Part shown: positions 44,891-56,588 of the stretch, piece by piece | Layout: the number at the start of each line of letters is the position of its first letter | Position numbering within the stretch: position 1 is the stretch's first letter | NCBI GenBank assembly: GCA_028583605.1 | Contig: CM053327.1 | Location: forward strand, 16,169,629-16,233,628 | Reading direction: 5' to 3' | Length of the DNA stretch: 64,000 nt | DNA from: Dastarcus helophoroides | Taxonomy: Eukaryota; Arthropoda; Insecta; Coleoptera; Bothrideridae | Notes under the pieces: generated by a model | What the model saw: the letters and a program-made list of their open reading frames with translations, nothing else | Told to the model about the DNA's origin: nothing | Database searches by the model: none | Translations under genes and position numbers: made by a program

Positions 44891-46458
44891 CAGGGTGTTA
44901 CAAAAGTCCGGGCCGCTACTTCAGGAGCATATTCTACACATTAAAATATGAAAAATGTTGAAATACATTTTTTTCTTTAAATTGCCTAACGGAGATATGA
45001 CCATTTAAAGATGGCGCCCCTAAAGCGGTTTTTTTACTACAAAAAGTTAACGGTTAGTAGCAAAGTCATGAAATTGGGCAAGCAGTTAAAGAATTGGATT
45101 AGGCATATTCTCATGTAACATATTTTTTAAATAAGCAGTAGGGTGGTGCGTAGGGGGTTGCCCGCGATTATTTTTTGCCGTAACTTTTTTGTATTGCAAT
45201 ATTTCGACACAAAAGTGCCATAATCGTAAAAAGCAACATTTTTTATACAAAAAAGGTACTCTTTCTCAAAGTCGCTAAAAGTAACCGTTTCCGAGAAAAA
45301 GGCGTTTAAATAATCCTATCCCGTCTTCGAAATTCTAACTAATTTGTATAAGAAAAAATAAGTTGGTCATGCAAACTGATCGTACAGAAAACAATTGTAC
45401 TTGACAATATCTGCCAGAGATTGACCTTGTGTCACTGATAAAATTTGGTCGTAAGCTGTAAACTTTAGCAGTTTTTGTTGTCAATAGTAAGTGTAGTAGT
45501 TTTTTAACTTTTCATTATTTTGATAAAATGGACTATTCAAATCAAGAAATGGCCGATATGCATTTAATGTACGGGCTTGCAAATTGTAATCGTGCTGAAG
45601 CAAGACGGCTTTATGCTGAACGTTTTCCTAATAGACACCTACCAGGAGAAAAATTGTTCCAGAAAATTCATGCTCATTTATGTGAAACAGGAAAGTTTGT
45701 TTTCAAAGGCGAACGTGTTGGAAGACCAAACGCAGAAGTTGCTAATTTAGAGGAGCGTGTGCTTCAGCGAGTTGAAGAAGATCCATGTGTCAGCACTAGA
45801 CAACTTGCTTTAGCCGAAGGAGTAAATCACGTAACTATCTGGCGAATTTTGAAATTTTACCAATTTTACCCCTATCATTTTCAAAGAGTGCAAGGGTTAC
45901 TTGCTGCTGATTATCCTCCAAGAATAGAATTTTGCAACTGGCTATTGCATAAGATCGCTGAAAATGAGAACTTTCCATCGCTCATATTATTTACGGACGA
46001 AGCGGGTTTTACCAGAAACGGGATACTTAACTTTCACAACATGCATCAGTGGCAAGTTGAAAATCCCAATGCAGTTATTCAGTCGAGACATCAGCAACAT
46101 TTTTTACTTAACATTTGGGGAGGAATAATAGGGGACTCTATAAGTGGACCGTTTTTTTTACCTCATAGGTTAACAGGAGCATCATATAGACATTTTTTGA
46201 AACAGAGTTACCCGTGTTACTTGAAAATGTTCCACTTATAATAAGACAGCGAATGTGGATAATGCACGATGGGGCACCTGCCCATTTTAGTGCAGTTGCT
46301 AGGGAATTTTTGAATAACAACTATCATCAACGATGGATAGGTCGAGGAGGTCCGATACCATGGCCAGCTAGGTCTCCTGACCTCAACCTACTCGATTTCT
46401 ACTTATGGGGACATCTAAAGCAGATCGTCTACTCCACACCAGTTGACAATATTGTGTG
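44891..46458 (+). mobile_element. Mariner-like element inside the RTE copy
   Basis: The 5' terminus CAGGGTGTTACAAAAGTCCG follows a TA (44889-44890). About 640 bp of leader precede the transposase start at 45528. On the far side the RTE minus-strand text resumes at a TA (around 46459). The expected inverted copy of the 5' TIR is absent, so the 3' end has been lost. The leader resembles the fragment at 10636. Confidence 0.75.
45528..46455 (+). pseudogene. Mariner-like transposase (DUF4817-type N-terminus, DDE domain), frameshifted
   Basis: The protein starts MDYSNQEMADMHLMYGLANC in a DUF4817-like helix-turn-helix region (residues 1-70), then a second HTH part (RVEEDPCVSTRQLALAEGVN). It continues into the DDE nuclease with the first Asp in LILFTDEAGF (D157). 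Near 46203 one base is missing and the frame moves from 45528-46241 into 46214-46480. The second Asp is in MHDGAPAHFS; the third acidic residue is the last Asp of SPDLNLLDFYLW. The spacing between the second and third is 41 residues, so the triad is DD41D by count. The C-terminus is cut after about 20 further residues. The family cuts and pastes at TA. Otherwise well preserved, so the insertion is fairly young. Confidence 0.9.
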
Positions 46459-46740
46459 TATATTGTTCCCACAGTCTTGATTTTGCATCCGTATCAATAG
46501 CTATTCTCTTATTGATCCTTTAAAACACCTATATCACGTTTTGGTTTGTGAGGTCGCTTATTTTTTTTGTGTAGGCTGAAACCGTCATACTTCTGGTCTA
46601 ATTCCTCAATTTCTGAATGATGAAAATTTGATCGTCGGGTCTTTCGAATCACTGGAGTACAGTCGAATGATTGGTCACTTTTTTCTGCAACTGCTTCCAT
46701 AGGAGATGCCCACAGAAACTAACGGCTATGATCTGCCAAG
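46459..46740 (-). pseudogene. RTE-type LINE, 5' continuation beyond the mariner insertion
   Basis: The minus strand reads FHHSEIEELDQKYDGFSLHK, PHKPKRDIGVLKDQ (frame 46700-46509). After a shift it reads RIAIDTDAKSRLWEQYT (about 46510-46460). Across the mariner this continues as VQLFWDQRLEDYNITASD at 44888. WxxYxxxLF followed by DxR is the usual linker just upstream of the RTE fingers domain, so the two pieces join correctly. The endonuclease domain further upstream is missing. Confidence 0.65.
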
Positions 46741-46743
46741 AAC

Positions 46744-47010
46744 AACATTCTTGAGATAACAGGACAGTCGAAGGCAGAAAATTTTAGAAGTTCTGCGTGG
46801 CACAATGAGGACCGCTGTCCGTGGAGACTGTTATTCCTGTAGAACTTCCATGGTATGGAATTCGTTATCGAATGGCATTTTTGTGGACAATTCCAGCCTT
46901 TTTAAAAAAGCAGTCCATCGTCATCTACCTTTATTTCCGTAGCCTGCTGTCAGTGCTGCAAGGGTATAACATGGTTTCCATTTACGAGTGGATTGTACAT
47001 AAAATATTAA
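46744..47010 (+). pseudogene. CR1/Jockey-type LINE, 3' part of the interrupted copy
   Basis: Matches the 3' end of the LINE at 12803-13075: ACATTCTTGAGATAACAGGA, TTCTGCGTGGCACAATGAGG, CTTTTTAAAAAAGCAGTCCA (FKKAVHRHLPLF) and TTTACGAGTGGATTGTACAT AAAA at the end. About 190 bp of LINE text between this and 42742 are missing. With 41400-42742 it forms one plus-strand LINE split by the RTE insertion. Confidence 0.7.
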
Positions 47011-49260
47011 AAATATCTACCTTTTTTCTCAATATTCAGAGCTTAAACTTGTTAAATCCATTTTCACATTTTATTTTTAAATGTTGCAGAATGTTCCGGC
47101 TTTTCGTTCAACCCTCTTTTTTTCATTCATATCGAGGAATTATTTTAGGATTCAGTTTCTGATTGATTAGTATAAATGATACTAAATGTAATTATTTCAT
47201 TTTCTCGTTTCCGCGACATTCCATAAACTTGGTGAAATTCTAACTTTATTTATAGACACACTATTGTTTCATGGAGACCGCGTATATGGCGAAGCCAAGT
47301 GCCAAGACAGAGGGACAAGAAGCTCAGCAATATTTACCCTCGTTAATCGAGCGTGGAACATATTTTAATGCGACCCTGCTTCCGCAAGCGGACATCATAA
47401 CGATGGTAAACCGGATAGAAAACGTTTTTAGTCTTTGTACTACGACCCGAGGAAATTGAAAATGGACTTCCTCTGAAACTAGCGGCAATTTATTTCGGGA
47501 CTATATTGGGATCTCAAAAACTTTGTTTATGTAAAGGCAATAGTTTCATGGTGGCTTCTTTCCAGATTATCGCACATATTTTTTGAAAACATATCGCACA
47601 GTGTTCTTATATTTATTTTATATCGGGACGAAAGGAATTCGCAGATGTGGAAATCCTCTTTTACAAAAATAATAAGTTACGTGTGCTTTCCGTCGTTTCT
47701 CTTAACAGCATTATAGAATCAAAAACCCTTTTTAACGTAGTATATGTAATACTCCTATATTGCCAGGCTCCCTATTATCATCGTGAGCTAATCCTGTTCG
47801 AATCTGATATGGACAGAATGCCGGTTGTGTCAACTCCAATTGCTGGGAGCGAATTAAAAACGGAATTTACAGTTTACCGTGCATATCTGAATTCAAACTC
47901 CTGCACATTGCGACTCGGCCACCCCGCAAGCAGCTTGAGACGAGAAAAAGGTTATTTCCAAGTAGAACCAGGAGCTAGCAATGTACCAGTATTAAATATA
48001 TACTTATCAATGACTTGACCCTGATTCTTATTTGGAACATTTTGGGGGATGACACCCCAAGATAGGACGGTGAAATTTGAGCTATGATTTTTGCGTCAAA
48101 AGTTGTCTCACTCATAAACAAAATGGATGTATTTTAGCAAATTTTCGACAAAATCCTTTCCATGGTAGTTATGCCTATGCGGTAAGTTTTCAACAAATGT
48201 TATATTAGTACCAGATTACCACAGCTGCTATTGTTTTACCTTAACAATTAGTACAATATGTTTAGAACAACATTGTGTAGTTAAATATGTGAAATTCCTT
48301 TAAGTCCGTTTTGAAACAAAGGAATGTAGTGGATGTTGAATAAACGCATTACCAAGCAGGGAGAAACTAAGTCGCATGAAAATTATCCTTTTCCAATTTC
48401 AGAAGGTTGAATCACTGAACCGAGACACTCGCTACTAGTGTCTTTTAATAAGATTATCTAGCGAAGAATAAAGCCTGATTTTCTGCCGTGTCACACAGAA
48501 CATTAGAATGAAAAGTGGTTTAACGCGGTCCGCCCTGCAGTTCTGCCGTACAATTCCGTTCTGCGGCTGTCAATATGAGATAATGAATGTCTATAACTTT
48601 TATGCGGACCATTGTAAAATTTTAATCTCCCCTCTGTAATGCTAAACTAACACGTCATCCAAAATGGAAGCCTTTGTTGCAGTCTTGAAATCAACATCTG
48701 TTAGTATTTGAAAGTTAAGAATGCAAATTTATAATCCTACAGATACATAAGGTGTGCGGAGATCACCGAGATTGTGTTGTTTCCGACTTTTTAACGTAGA
48801 AAGAATTCAAACAAATTGCACACAACCGAATTCGAACAATATCAAAACTAATTAATTATTTTCATATACTTTGTATGTTCCTTTATTACTATTTTTTTCT
48901 CACATTTTGACTGATAAGTGTGTACTGTATCCACATGGATACATCACTTTACTACATAGCAACCGACAACGCCAATTTGCACATAAATTAAGCTGGAAGA
49001 AGCATTATAAATTTCTGGGGAACAACTTTTTAAAATATTTTGAGTAGCAAGGCTCATTTTTATAATTATTAATGTGTAACACAAGCACACTGAAAAAACT
49101 GATTGATTTCTTCCCTAGATTTACGCTAAATGTCTCTGTAGAATTATGAGATGGTGAAACAGTTCCATTATAATCATCTTTGTCTGTTATTACTGATCGT
49201 AATACTTTATTATTTTCATAGTAACTAGATACGTCGATTTTCCAATATACTACACATTTA
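47011..49260. other. No gene assigned; two unexplained plus frames
   Basis: 47271-47459 (METAYMAKPSAKTEGQEAQQ ... DIITMVNRIENVFSLCTTT) has coding-like composition and an ATGG start. 47647-48018 (123 codons; DMDRMPVVSTPIAGSELKTE in its second half) is longer but unrecognised. Neither shows a domain or clear splice edges. The rest is A+T-rich. Confidence 0.3.
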
Positions 49261-49266
49261 TAAAAA

Positions 49267-49965
49267 TTATAATGTAAGCAAAAATGAAATGTTTTTCAGT
49301 TGGGGTTGGAGTACTTTCTGTGACATTTTCTCAATAAATTTATCGTCAAGAACATCGTATGCTACAGTGTAACTTTGAGATAAGCTACTCAGTTTCCAAA
49401 TAATGTTCAATCTCACCCACGCATAATAAATATTCCTTCCTCGAGATATCTTCATTTCCATGTCACTGGACCCGTACATATAACGCAAAAAAAAAGTATT
49501 GAATTTCCCAATCGGTAAATATCTCGAGTGTATATATTTAACGCTTTTAGGAGACATATTTATCTTTCTGTCATGCTTTCCTGTGCAGGCGAGCTCTTTC
49601 GATAAAGTTTGCTTTTGTGATTCTTCACAGTCCACATTCATTCCGGTCCGTAGACACATTCCATATGTTATATTCTTGCAATCCAAAAAACTCTCATTTT
49701 TATTTTAAAGGGGAAAATATTTCGTATATCATAACTTTCGCGTTTTGTGTGAGAAAATCTCGCCATTTATTCGTTCGGTTGGCTGTTTTGTCGGTTCCAT
49801 TTTAGTGAGTAAAATTTTCTTCGGCGCGTCGGCTATCTCTGGGGAATAAATCATTAAATAGAAGCAACACATGCAAGTGAAAAAGAGAATTTTGAAATTT
49901 TCATTTAACTGATGAAGTTCTCGCAACGTTATCATTTTAGCTTTTTTTGTACTATAAAATATCAT
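49267..49965 (-). pseudogene. Unrecognised frame of about 230 codons with two stops
   Basis: Two minus frames, 49965-49729 (78 codons) and 49686-49267 (139 codons), lie in the same reading frame, separated by 14 codons that contain TGA and TAA. The first has a possible signal-anchor segment (FKILFFTCMCCFYLMIY, residues 25-41) after a short polar start, as in type II membrane proteins. The second has scattered Cys (NVDCEESQ, ELACTGKH) and reads SRGRNIYYAWVRLNIIWKLS and YTVAYDVLDDKFIEKMSQ. No family recognised. It may be a decayed single-exon gene or mobile-element gene. A 43-nt intron bridging the stops is possible but shorter than usual. Confidence 0.35.
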
Positions 49966-49997
49966 TAATGTGCACGTAGTAAGAATTCATTATGATA

Positions 49998-50160
49998 CAG
50001 GTTGTCTCAAGCTCATCGTGCACAAATGCATACTAACTTGAGAAAATAAAAAACTACTCCGATTTAAATTTTAATACATATATGACTTATTTAAAGAAAA
50101 TAAAATTTGCTTTGTGGCACTTCGGTTAGGATGAAAGTTGACCCAAACTTTCTATTTTTA
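49998..50160 (+). repeat. Possible mariner-type terminus
   Basis: CAGGTTGTCTCAAGCTCATC directly after TA, resembling the CAGGGTGT/CAGGTTG ends of mariner-type elements in this window. No second end and no coding remains are seen. Confidence 0.3.
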
Positions 50161-50586
50161 TATCGTACCCCCTCTATAAGATTCAATTTTGGAATTTGCG
50201 AAATTTTAAATCTGTATATTATAATTTTGTCTTTTATAATAACTTAAGACAACTTAAGCAACGAGCACAAAATAGTTTCTATTTATATAAAACACGTAAA
50301 CAGGTCATTTTCTCTTCCAATACTTGACCCAGCTGCAAACTGCAATAAATATTTTGTAAAGTGTTGATTAGATTCCTAATTGTCTTGTAGTACACTGGTT
50401 AAAAATCTCCAACATAATTAAACTTGGAGTTGCCATGCTTTTACGGTTTCAGTCTACTGATTAGAGAGAGCGAACCTCAAAAATCTTTTAATCCAGACAG
50501 GGGCTCTTTCAAAGCCAGAAAACCTGCAAACTTTTAAAACAGTTAACATTGTCAAATTAGGCGTGCGGACTTCAAAGGTGCGAAAT

Positions 50587-50854
50587 TCATTTGAAGCCGG
50601 GCACGTCCTCGTCAAAGAGAGGCGGTATATCTGTCTGCGGGTCTCTTGTAGCTGGATGTTGGGCCGGGGAGGATTGGATATTCGGGTCACGCTTTTCTCC
50701 GGTAAGCAACAATGGCCTCGGAGACAACACTGCTAATTGCATTGCCGCCTGACACACTCGGCTTCTTTCTACCACCGACTCAGCCGCAGCTACATTGGCT
50801 ATTACGTTGGTCGTGACCCAAATATCTACTGCTACATCATTGCCGGTCACGTAC
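50587..50854 (-). CDS. Candidate terminal exon, about 88 codons
   Basis: After an acceptor-like TTACTGCCAATAGCAG (ends 50855) the minus strand reads YVTGNDVAVDIWVTTNVIAN, VAAAESVVERSRVCQAAMQL, AVLSPRPLLLTGEKRDPNIQ and on to LFDEDVPGFK and TGA at 50589-50587. The DNA is much richer in G and C than its surroundings. Spliced from the 33-nt exon at 51280-51312 (TG|G gives Trp) the frame is open through. No domain recognised. An alternative phase gives only VRDRQ then a stop. Could be the 3' end of a host gene lying mainly to the right. Confidence 0.4.
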
Positions 50855-51279
50855 CTGCTATTGGCAGTAATTTTGAATTATAATAACAGGAAATCATAAT
50901 ATTTAGGTTGGCTGGAAAATTGAAAGTGAATGACGTACTTTAGATATAATTTCAAGTCTTGCAGGTTGTGGTCAATTTTTCTGAAGCTCAGCAATCATTC
51001 CATTAATTTATTATATTGGCAAAAGGATTCGGTTAATGTCTAAGTAAATATTCATCTCCATTCATTAAACCTTTTTGTTATAATTTTAGAGGTTCGAGAT
51101 TTTTAGCAACTTTTTCTGATCATTCGGTCGATGTTTTTTGACAACATTGATAAATTTTGGTGATATTGATAAATCAAAATTCTTGTCTTGAGGAATAGAG
51201 ATCACAAGTGCGAAAGAATCACAGGTAGAGATGCAGAAAATTCCCTATGAATGGGAAATATCTGGCTTCAGTGACTCAC

Positions 51280-51312
51280 CACAACAAGCACATCTTCGCG
51301 TTCCAATCGTGT
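51280..51312 (-). CDS. Candidate 33-nt micro-exon
   Basis: On the minus strand TATTTTATTTTTACAG (ends 51313) is an excellent acceptor and TGTTGTG|GTGAGT (51280/51279) an excellent donor. The 33 nt between are open in two phases: TRLEREDVLVV (phase 0) or HDWNAKMCLL(W) (phase that continues into the exon at 50854). The intron downstream would be 425 nt. No upstream exon was identified. Confidence 0.4.
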
Positions 51313-52812
51313 CTGTAAAAATAAAATATTTTTTTGGGTACAAAATGCCCATAAAAATACGAACAAAAGTATACCAATAATGAGGTGATTTTTTTCTTTT
51401 TCTCACCGAACATTGCGAAATATATTGAAAAGAAATGGGTACAAGTGTTATAAAGCAGACCATTTTCGAGCGATATTTCCTGATGATCGTTATTCACAAA
51501 AATATTGAAATTGTGAATTTATGAGAAAAAAAATTGATGACAACGAAACATCTTTAACTTAAAATATACAGCAAACTGAGTTCCTTCTGCAACAACCCCA
51601 GCATCCCTTGGGTCCTGTGGTGTAGTTACAAGGGAGTTATAAAGACCGCACTACCAAATTTAGGGACGTTGTCATTAGAAGTAATAAAGAGTGGACACGT
51701 ATATCTAACTTGGTCATCTTCGCAGAGGTAATGGCATTACACTACCCCTTTGAGTAATCCTTTAATTAGTGAATCCTTTTATCCAATTTCGTGCGTAGGT
51801 AACGTAGTTTGATAGTACGCAGGATGAAATATGAGCTCTTCCATCCCCTACCTTCACTAATGTCCGATGAAACATCTACGAACTCTCTGCAGATATCAAA
51901 CTAATGATGCACTTTTTAGCCTTAAGATAACTCATGATTGATGTGCGCTTCCGATAGAAATTCTGCAACATTGTAAGCAGCACGAAAACGTTTAGTTCTC
52001 CACTGGTTTTCTATTAAACAACACTTACTTTATGAAAAAGGTTGTCGCGTTGTAGTGATTTATGGTTTTCTGTAAAATATCTTCATGTGGGTTTGCCTTT
52101 TTAAATAAACAATGCTTGATATTACCAAAAACGAAAATGTAGTTACCAATAAGTCTTCACTTTCCTAACATGTTACATAGCTAGAGTTTTATATTAATCA
52201 ATTTACTTTTGTATCAATTCAAGAAAAATCTCTTTTCTTCTTAATCATTTAGAAAAACCATAACAATATACAAGGTATCTCATTCATTAGCTTTAACTTC
52301 TTATTTTAAAGGTTTATTGAAGGTAGAAAAATCGAAAACAAAATGCATTCTGCCTTTTAAATGAATAGCAAATCAACCTACAAACCCCCGTAACAAGGCG
52401 CTCTTGGTTTACAACAACTTAATAAACATTCTTTGCAACTTCTTAGATCAACAGACGCTTATGAGAGATCTGCAGGTGCTGCCGTTAAGACCTACTGGCA
52501 GTAAGCGAATATCGTTTACCACTGAGCAACAAATTTATACGCATTATTTTGCAATATAATTATTTGTATTTCCACACACTTATAGCTAATATGAAAATAA
52601 TTTCATCTCTTTTACGTTTTTGGTTTCTTTAATCAGCCGGTCTCACGAAAAATATGAAGATATATTGATATCTAGTTAGCGTAGACCAGCTCCATGAATA
52701 AGCAAAATATTTCGATACCATAGCAACGAACAATTGCTTATTAGAAGTATTACTATAAAGTTTCATACCAAATAGTCAAACCAGTTTTGCGGAATAAAAT
52801 TTGAAAAAAAGA
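51313..52812. other. No gene recognised
   Basis: A+T-rich with no supported frame. A GC-richer patch around 51590-51960 is not open. Confidence 0.45.
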
Positions 52813-53265
52813 ATGTCAACCGAAATTGTGAAAACCGTAATATTGGAGTATCGAGCAGTCATCAAGTACCTGTATTTAAAGGGGTTATGAGGTAAGCAGA
52901 TCTACTAACGTATATTTAACACCCTTGGCGATCAACGTCCTTCGTATGGGACCATGAAATATTAGATTGCAAACTTCAGTCGAGGTAAATTTTCCATTGA
53001 ATATGGAGAGCTATCGGGAAGGCCAGTTTCTATGTCCGTCCTCGAAAATATCGAAGCAGTTCATGACATCCTTTTATCAGACCGTAGAATATCTGAAGTA
53101 TTGAATATTTCCTACGAGCACATCTATCATATAGTTCACGTCGGATATCAAAAAAATTTCTGGAAAATAAATTCCGAAATGTCTGAATGTTGACCAGAAG
53201 CGCGCAAGGATAGAAGCGTAGCGTTCGATCTGTGCTCGGTTTACAGAAAATGTACAGAACTTAGG
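52813..53265 (+). pseudogene. Mariner transposase N-terminal relic
   Basis: In shifting frames the plus strand gives EYRAVIKYLYLKGL, NTLGDQRPSYGTMKY-like text, FSRGKFSIEYGELSGRPVSM, SVLENIEAVHDILLSDRRIS, EVLNISYEHIYHIVHV and KCLNVDQKRARIEA. This is the paired HTH domain of a SETMAR-type mariner, including the linker with the GRPxS block. The DDE catalytic part is missing: the match ends at about 53265. At least three frameshifts or stops. The start ATG is at 52813. Much more decayed than the element at 44891 and of a different mariner group. Confidence 0.75.
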
Positions 53266-53339
53266 GACATTTTTACAACTCAGAAGCAAAGCACCAATCG
53301 ATGGATTAGAGACATTCTAGTTCCCCAAGACCTAAGAAG

Positions 53340-55170
53340 TTTCATGTTTAAATATCTGCTGGAAAAGTTCTTGCTTCAGTTTTTTGGAAAATAAATAAAA
53401 TTTTTAGGAACGAGGTATAATGAAATGTTTTTAGTTCCTAAGTTATAGGTCTTCAAAGTTGTTAAGAAAAATTTCATAACCCGTTTAGGGATCGTGCTAA
53501 CATTTAAAACCTACAATTATTATCAAGGCTTACCATTTGAGTTATGTTTTTCTATACAATAGAAATAAAAATATAAAATCCTTACAGGAAGAAAAAGCAC
53601 TTTTAGTTTCTTTAAGCCAAACTTAGTTGTTCTTTTTTAGCGTAAATATCTTCTATTCGCACCCATTAAATAGCAAAAATACTTACTGAAATACCAGAAA
53701 TGAAATATTTATGCGCTAGTGAAGGCAAAATATTGCCATCTGAAACTAACAATAGCTTCAAATAAATGTTCCTCAGTTATACCTATACGAATGCATGTTA
53801 TTTTATTTCTCACGTGCAAAATCACATACGGTCTTCTGAACTCATTTATACACATATTTCACTTTATACGTACAAACATACGTTTACTGAATCGCTATAT
53901 TAAGAAAGAACTATTCTCAAAATATTTCATTTTCTCTGCATACAAGATAATTTTTCGCTCATTAGAAAATATTTGCAGGAAAATATTCAAAGCAGCTACA
54001 AGTTTTGATAAAAAAATGTTAAAATAGAATATAACCCTGCGAGTATTAACGTTGGTGTAAGTTTTGAATGTCTGAAATTAATTTGAGGTTTGAAATATAA
54101 TTTCATTTAACTTTTCCACTACAAAGTGCTCAAAGAGGTGGGTAATTTGCAATAATTTAAATCTTTATTTAATTTATTTTACTAGACCAAACATTTATTA
54201 TTCTGACGGGATATTCTCTATTCCCATACAAGTTAATTACCTTAATGCGTCCATTGAAAATGATTTATCTAATTTAATTTTAATTACAAGTTGGTGTATG
54301 AGAGAAAATTAGAATTATTCAGGCAGATTGCAATCTTGCAAAGGTATTTATAACATATTTTAATTAAAATTAACTTTACGGCGAATGTTTTATTGCAACA
54401 AAGGATTATGGTATCAAATATGCATCTATAATCTGATTTATAATAAAACCTGATTTCACATCTCACTTGAGGTTACTCAGGAGAGAATTTTGTTCATTAA
54501 AATTAATTACAGTAAATCCTTAAGGCATTTTCCCTTAAGGGGTTTTTGCGGATATTTTCATTTTACATGAAAGCGTAAATCTATCTTTTTTACAAGAGGT
54601 ACTTCTGTAATAGCCAAATTTTAAAAATTAAAGATAACTGTCACAGTTACAGCTATAATAACTGTGAACTTCCGACAGGGTCACCAGTTTAGAGCTTTGA
54701 ACAATTTTTTGAAGCCTTTTTTTATATAATTTAGATATTTTGCCAGTAAGTATGTTAATCTTATTATATCCAAAAACTCAAATACGGAAGCTTGATGCAC
54801 TGATATCTAACATATGTTCAAACATCACATCCTGAAATTTTAAATATTTATTGTTATTTTATATTATGAGTTATGAATAATACAAAATTAAACAAAGTAA
54901 GGATTGAAAAGTTTCTTCGAATTCTGGCTTTTTTTCGAAATTTAAAAACCTCTAGTATTTCCTTTAAATTATGAATTTTTAAAACTTTTTTCTGAAAAAT
55001 TTACACCTTAACTTCTTAACACTTTGTTTTAATTACGATATCTCCACTTTTGTGTTATTTCAAAAATTTTATTTTACATTCCTGGCCCAGTTTGTAGGAT
55101 ATTTAAATTATAATTTAAACAACTGAAATTATTTACTTTTGAAAACAAATTTTGACACACGAATATAAGA
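53340..55170. other. No gene recognised
   Basis: A+T-rich. The 102-codon plus frame at 53719-54027 and the 60-codon minus frame at 54284-54466 have no recognisable motif; their Ile/Phe/Lys-rich composition is what this DNA gives by chance. Confidence 0.5.
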
Positions 55171-55174
55171 TAAT

Positions 55175-56400
55175 CTCCTGGACAAAATTAACGCACCACC
55201 AACATTTTTTAAAAAAGATTCAGAGAATTTGACAATTTTTAGTTTGTTAAATGTCTTGCAAGAAGGATTTGAACCTTTTCTGACTTCTCAAGCTAATGTT
55301 GTTCTATTTTAAAATCTAAAATGTTAATTACTCGCTTTTAAGAAAAAATGATTTAAAATCCGTTCCAAAGCTGCTGATTGAGACATGTTATTAGGCTCAT
55401 TTTGCTAACAATTGTATCAGATATGTGTTTTAACATTCATGTACTAGTGTTTTAAGGTAAAAAAAGGAATGCCAAAGAAATCATCCATGAAAAAGGAATT
55501 ACCAAAGAACTTATCCATGGAAAAGGCAGCATGGGGATCAGTTTTGCTGTATAAGGGATACTTGAAGCATTGTGTTGCCACTGTTAAGAAGAAACCATTC
55601 TATCATAAATCGCATAATTAGAGGACAATCAACTCTCAGAAACCATAGAACCACTAATAATGTGTTAAAAGAGGAAGTATCCGCGGCTTCGAACTGGTGT
55701 AATGTCTTCTAGAATAATCAAAAGATGATTAAATAAAACCGAATTAATAAGCAGGGAACCAGCAAAAAGTCACACTTCACTTCAAAGAGAGAACAAAGCT
55801 CAAGGATTGGAATTTGCCAACAATCATCAACATTGGTTTGCTTAGTGGTTGGAAGAAGATTTTACTCACTGAAAAACCAGTTCGTGAGCATGTCTGGAGA
55901 AGGGAAGGAAAGAGGTTTGCAAGCTCCATCATTTCCGCAAGAGCCTCGTTGGTTAGCGACTCTGTAATGCTTTGGGAGGGCCATCCGCTTTGTCGCTCAT
56001 ACAGAGCTGGTCCTTATACGTGAAGAGGTCTATGAATACGAATTATTAATCCTAAAAATCATCCACTTAAATGGATAATGTCATTTGCTCCTTTGGTGGT
56101 CCCAATTTGTTCATTATTATTGGATAATGTTCATCTTCACCTGGTTGGATTGGTTTTTGACTGCTTGGATATTGTTGGTATTCGATTAGTATATTACCCA
56201 CCTCAGTCCCATTGAACATTTATAGATCTACCTTTCACTTGCCAATCACAACCTAACTGGCGAATGCTTTAATTGAAGAATAGGAAAATATTCCCAAGGA
56301 TACTATTGAAAATTTAATCGCTAGCATGCCAAGGCATATGGATGTGGTAATTAGAAGTAAAGGAAAGACCTACAAGTTAACTGACGTCACATTAAATCCA
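55175..56400 (+). pseudogene. Tc1-like transposon with decayed transposase
   Basis: The 5' end CTCCTGGACAAAATTAACGC is typical of Tc1-type termini. From about 55480 the plus strand carries scattered transposase blocks: a worn HTH region, then RTKLKDW.FANNHQHW (about 55795), EKPVREHVWRREGKRFA (the frame 55814-56023; VWRREGxRF is a Tc1 hallmark), PPQSPIEHL (about 56200; from the SPDLNPIEHLW block) and ENLIASMPRHMDVVIRSKGK (about 56310-56370). The order is that of Tc1 transposase, which cuts and pastes at TA. Many indels and stops; no matching 3' TIR was found. Confidence 0.75.
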
Positions 56401-56588
56401 TTGATTCTATGGTTTTCAATTTTTTAAATGGTTTTCAATTTAATTTTCGTTCTCATATTTCACTCATCTTTAATCAGAAAAATTGTTTAACGGCTTAAAA
56501 TAATGCCATGTTTCTCTGATTTCTTTCTCAATAGACCCAATTGATACCCTTTTATTATAATTTGATTCAATTTTTTACTCATTATATA

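Noticed and set aside
45178..45420. Possible second gene in the mariner leader
   Set aside because: No frame of length; the segment is the untranslated leader between the 5' TIR and the transposase start.
47785..47800. TTCGAATC-like word as a tRNA T-loop
   Set aside because: No matching A-box, anticodon arm or acceptor stem at tRNA distances.
53719..54027. 102-codon plus frame
   Set aside because: Composition is as expected from A+T-rich random sequence; no motif.
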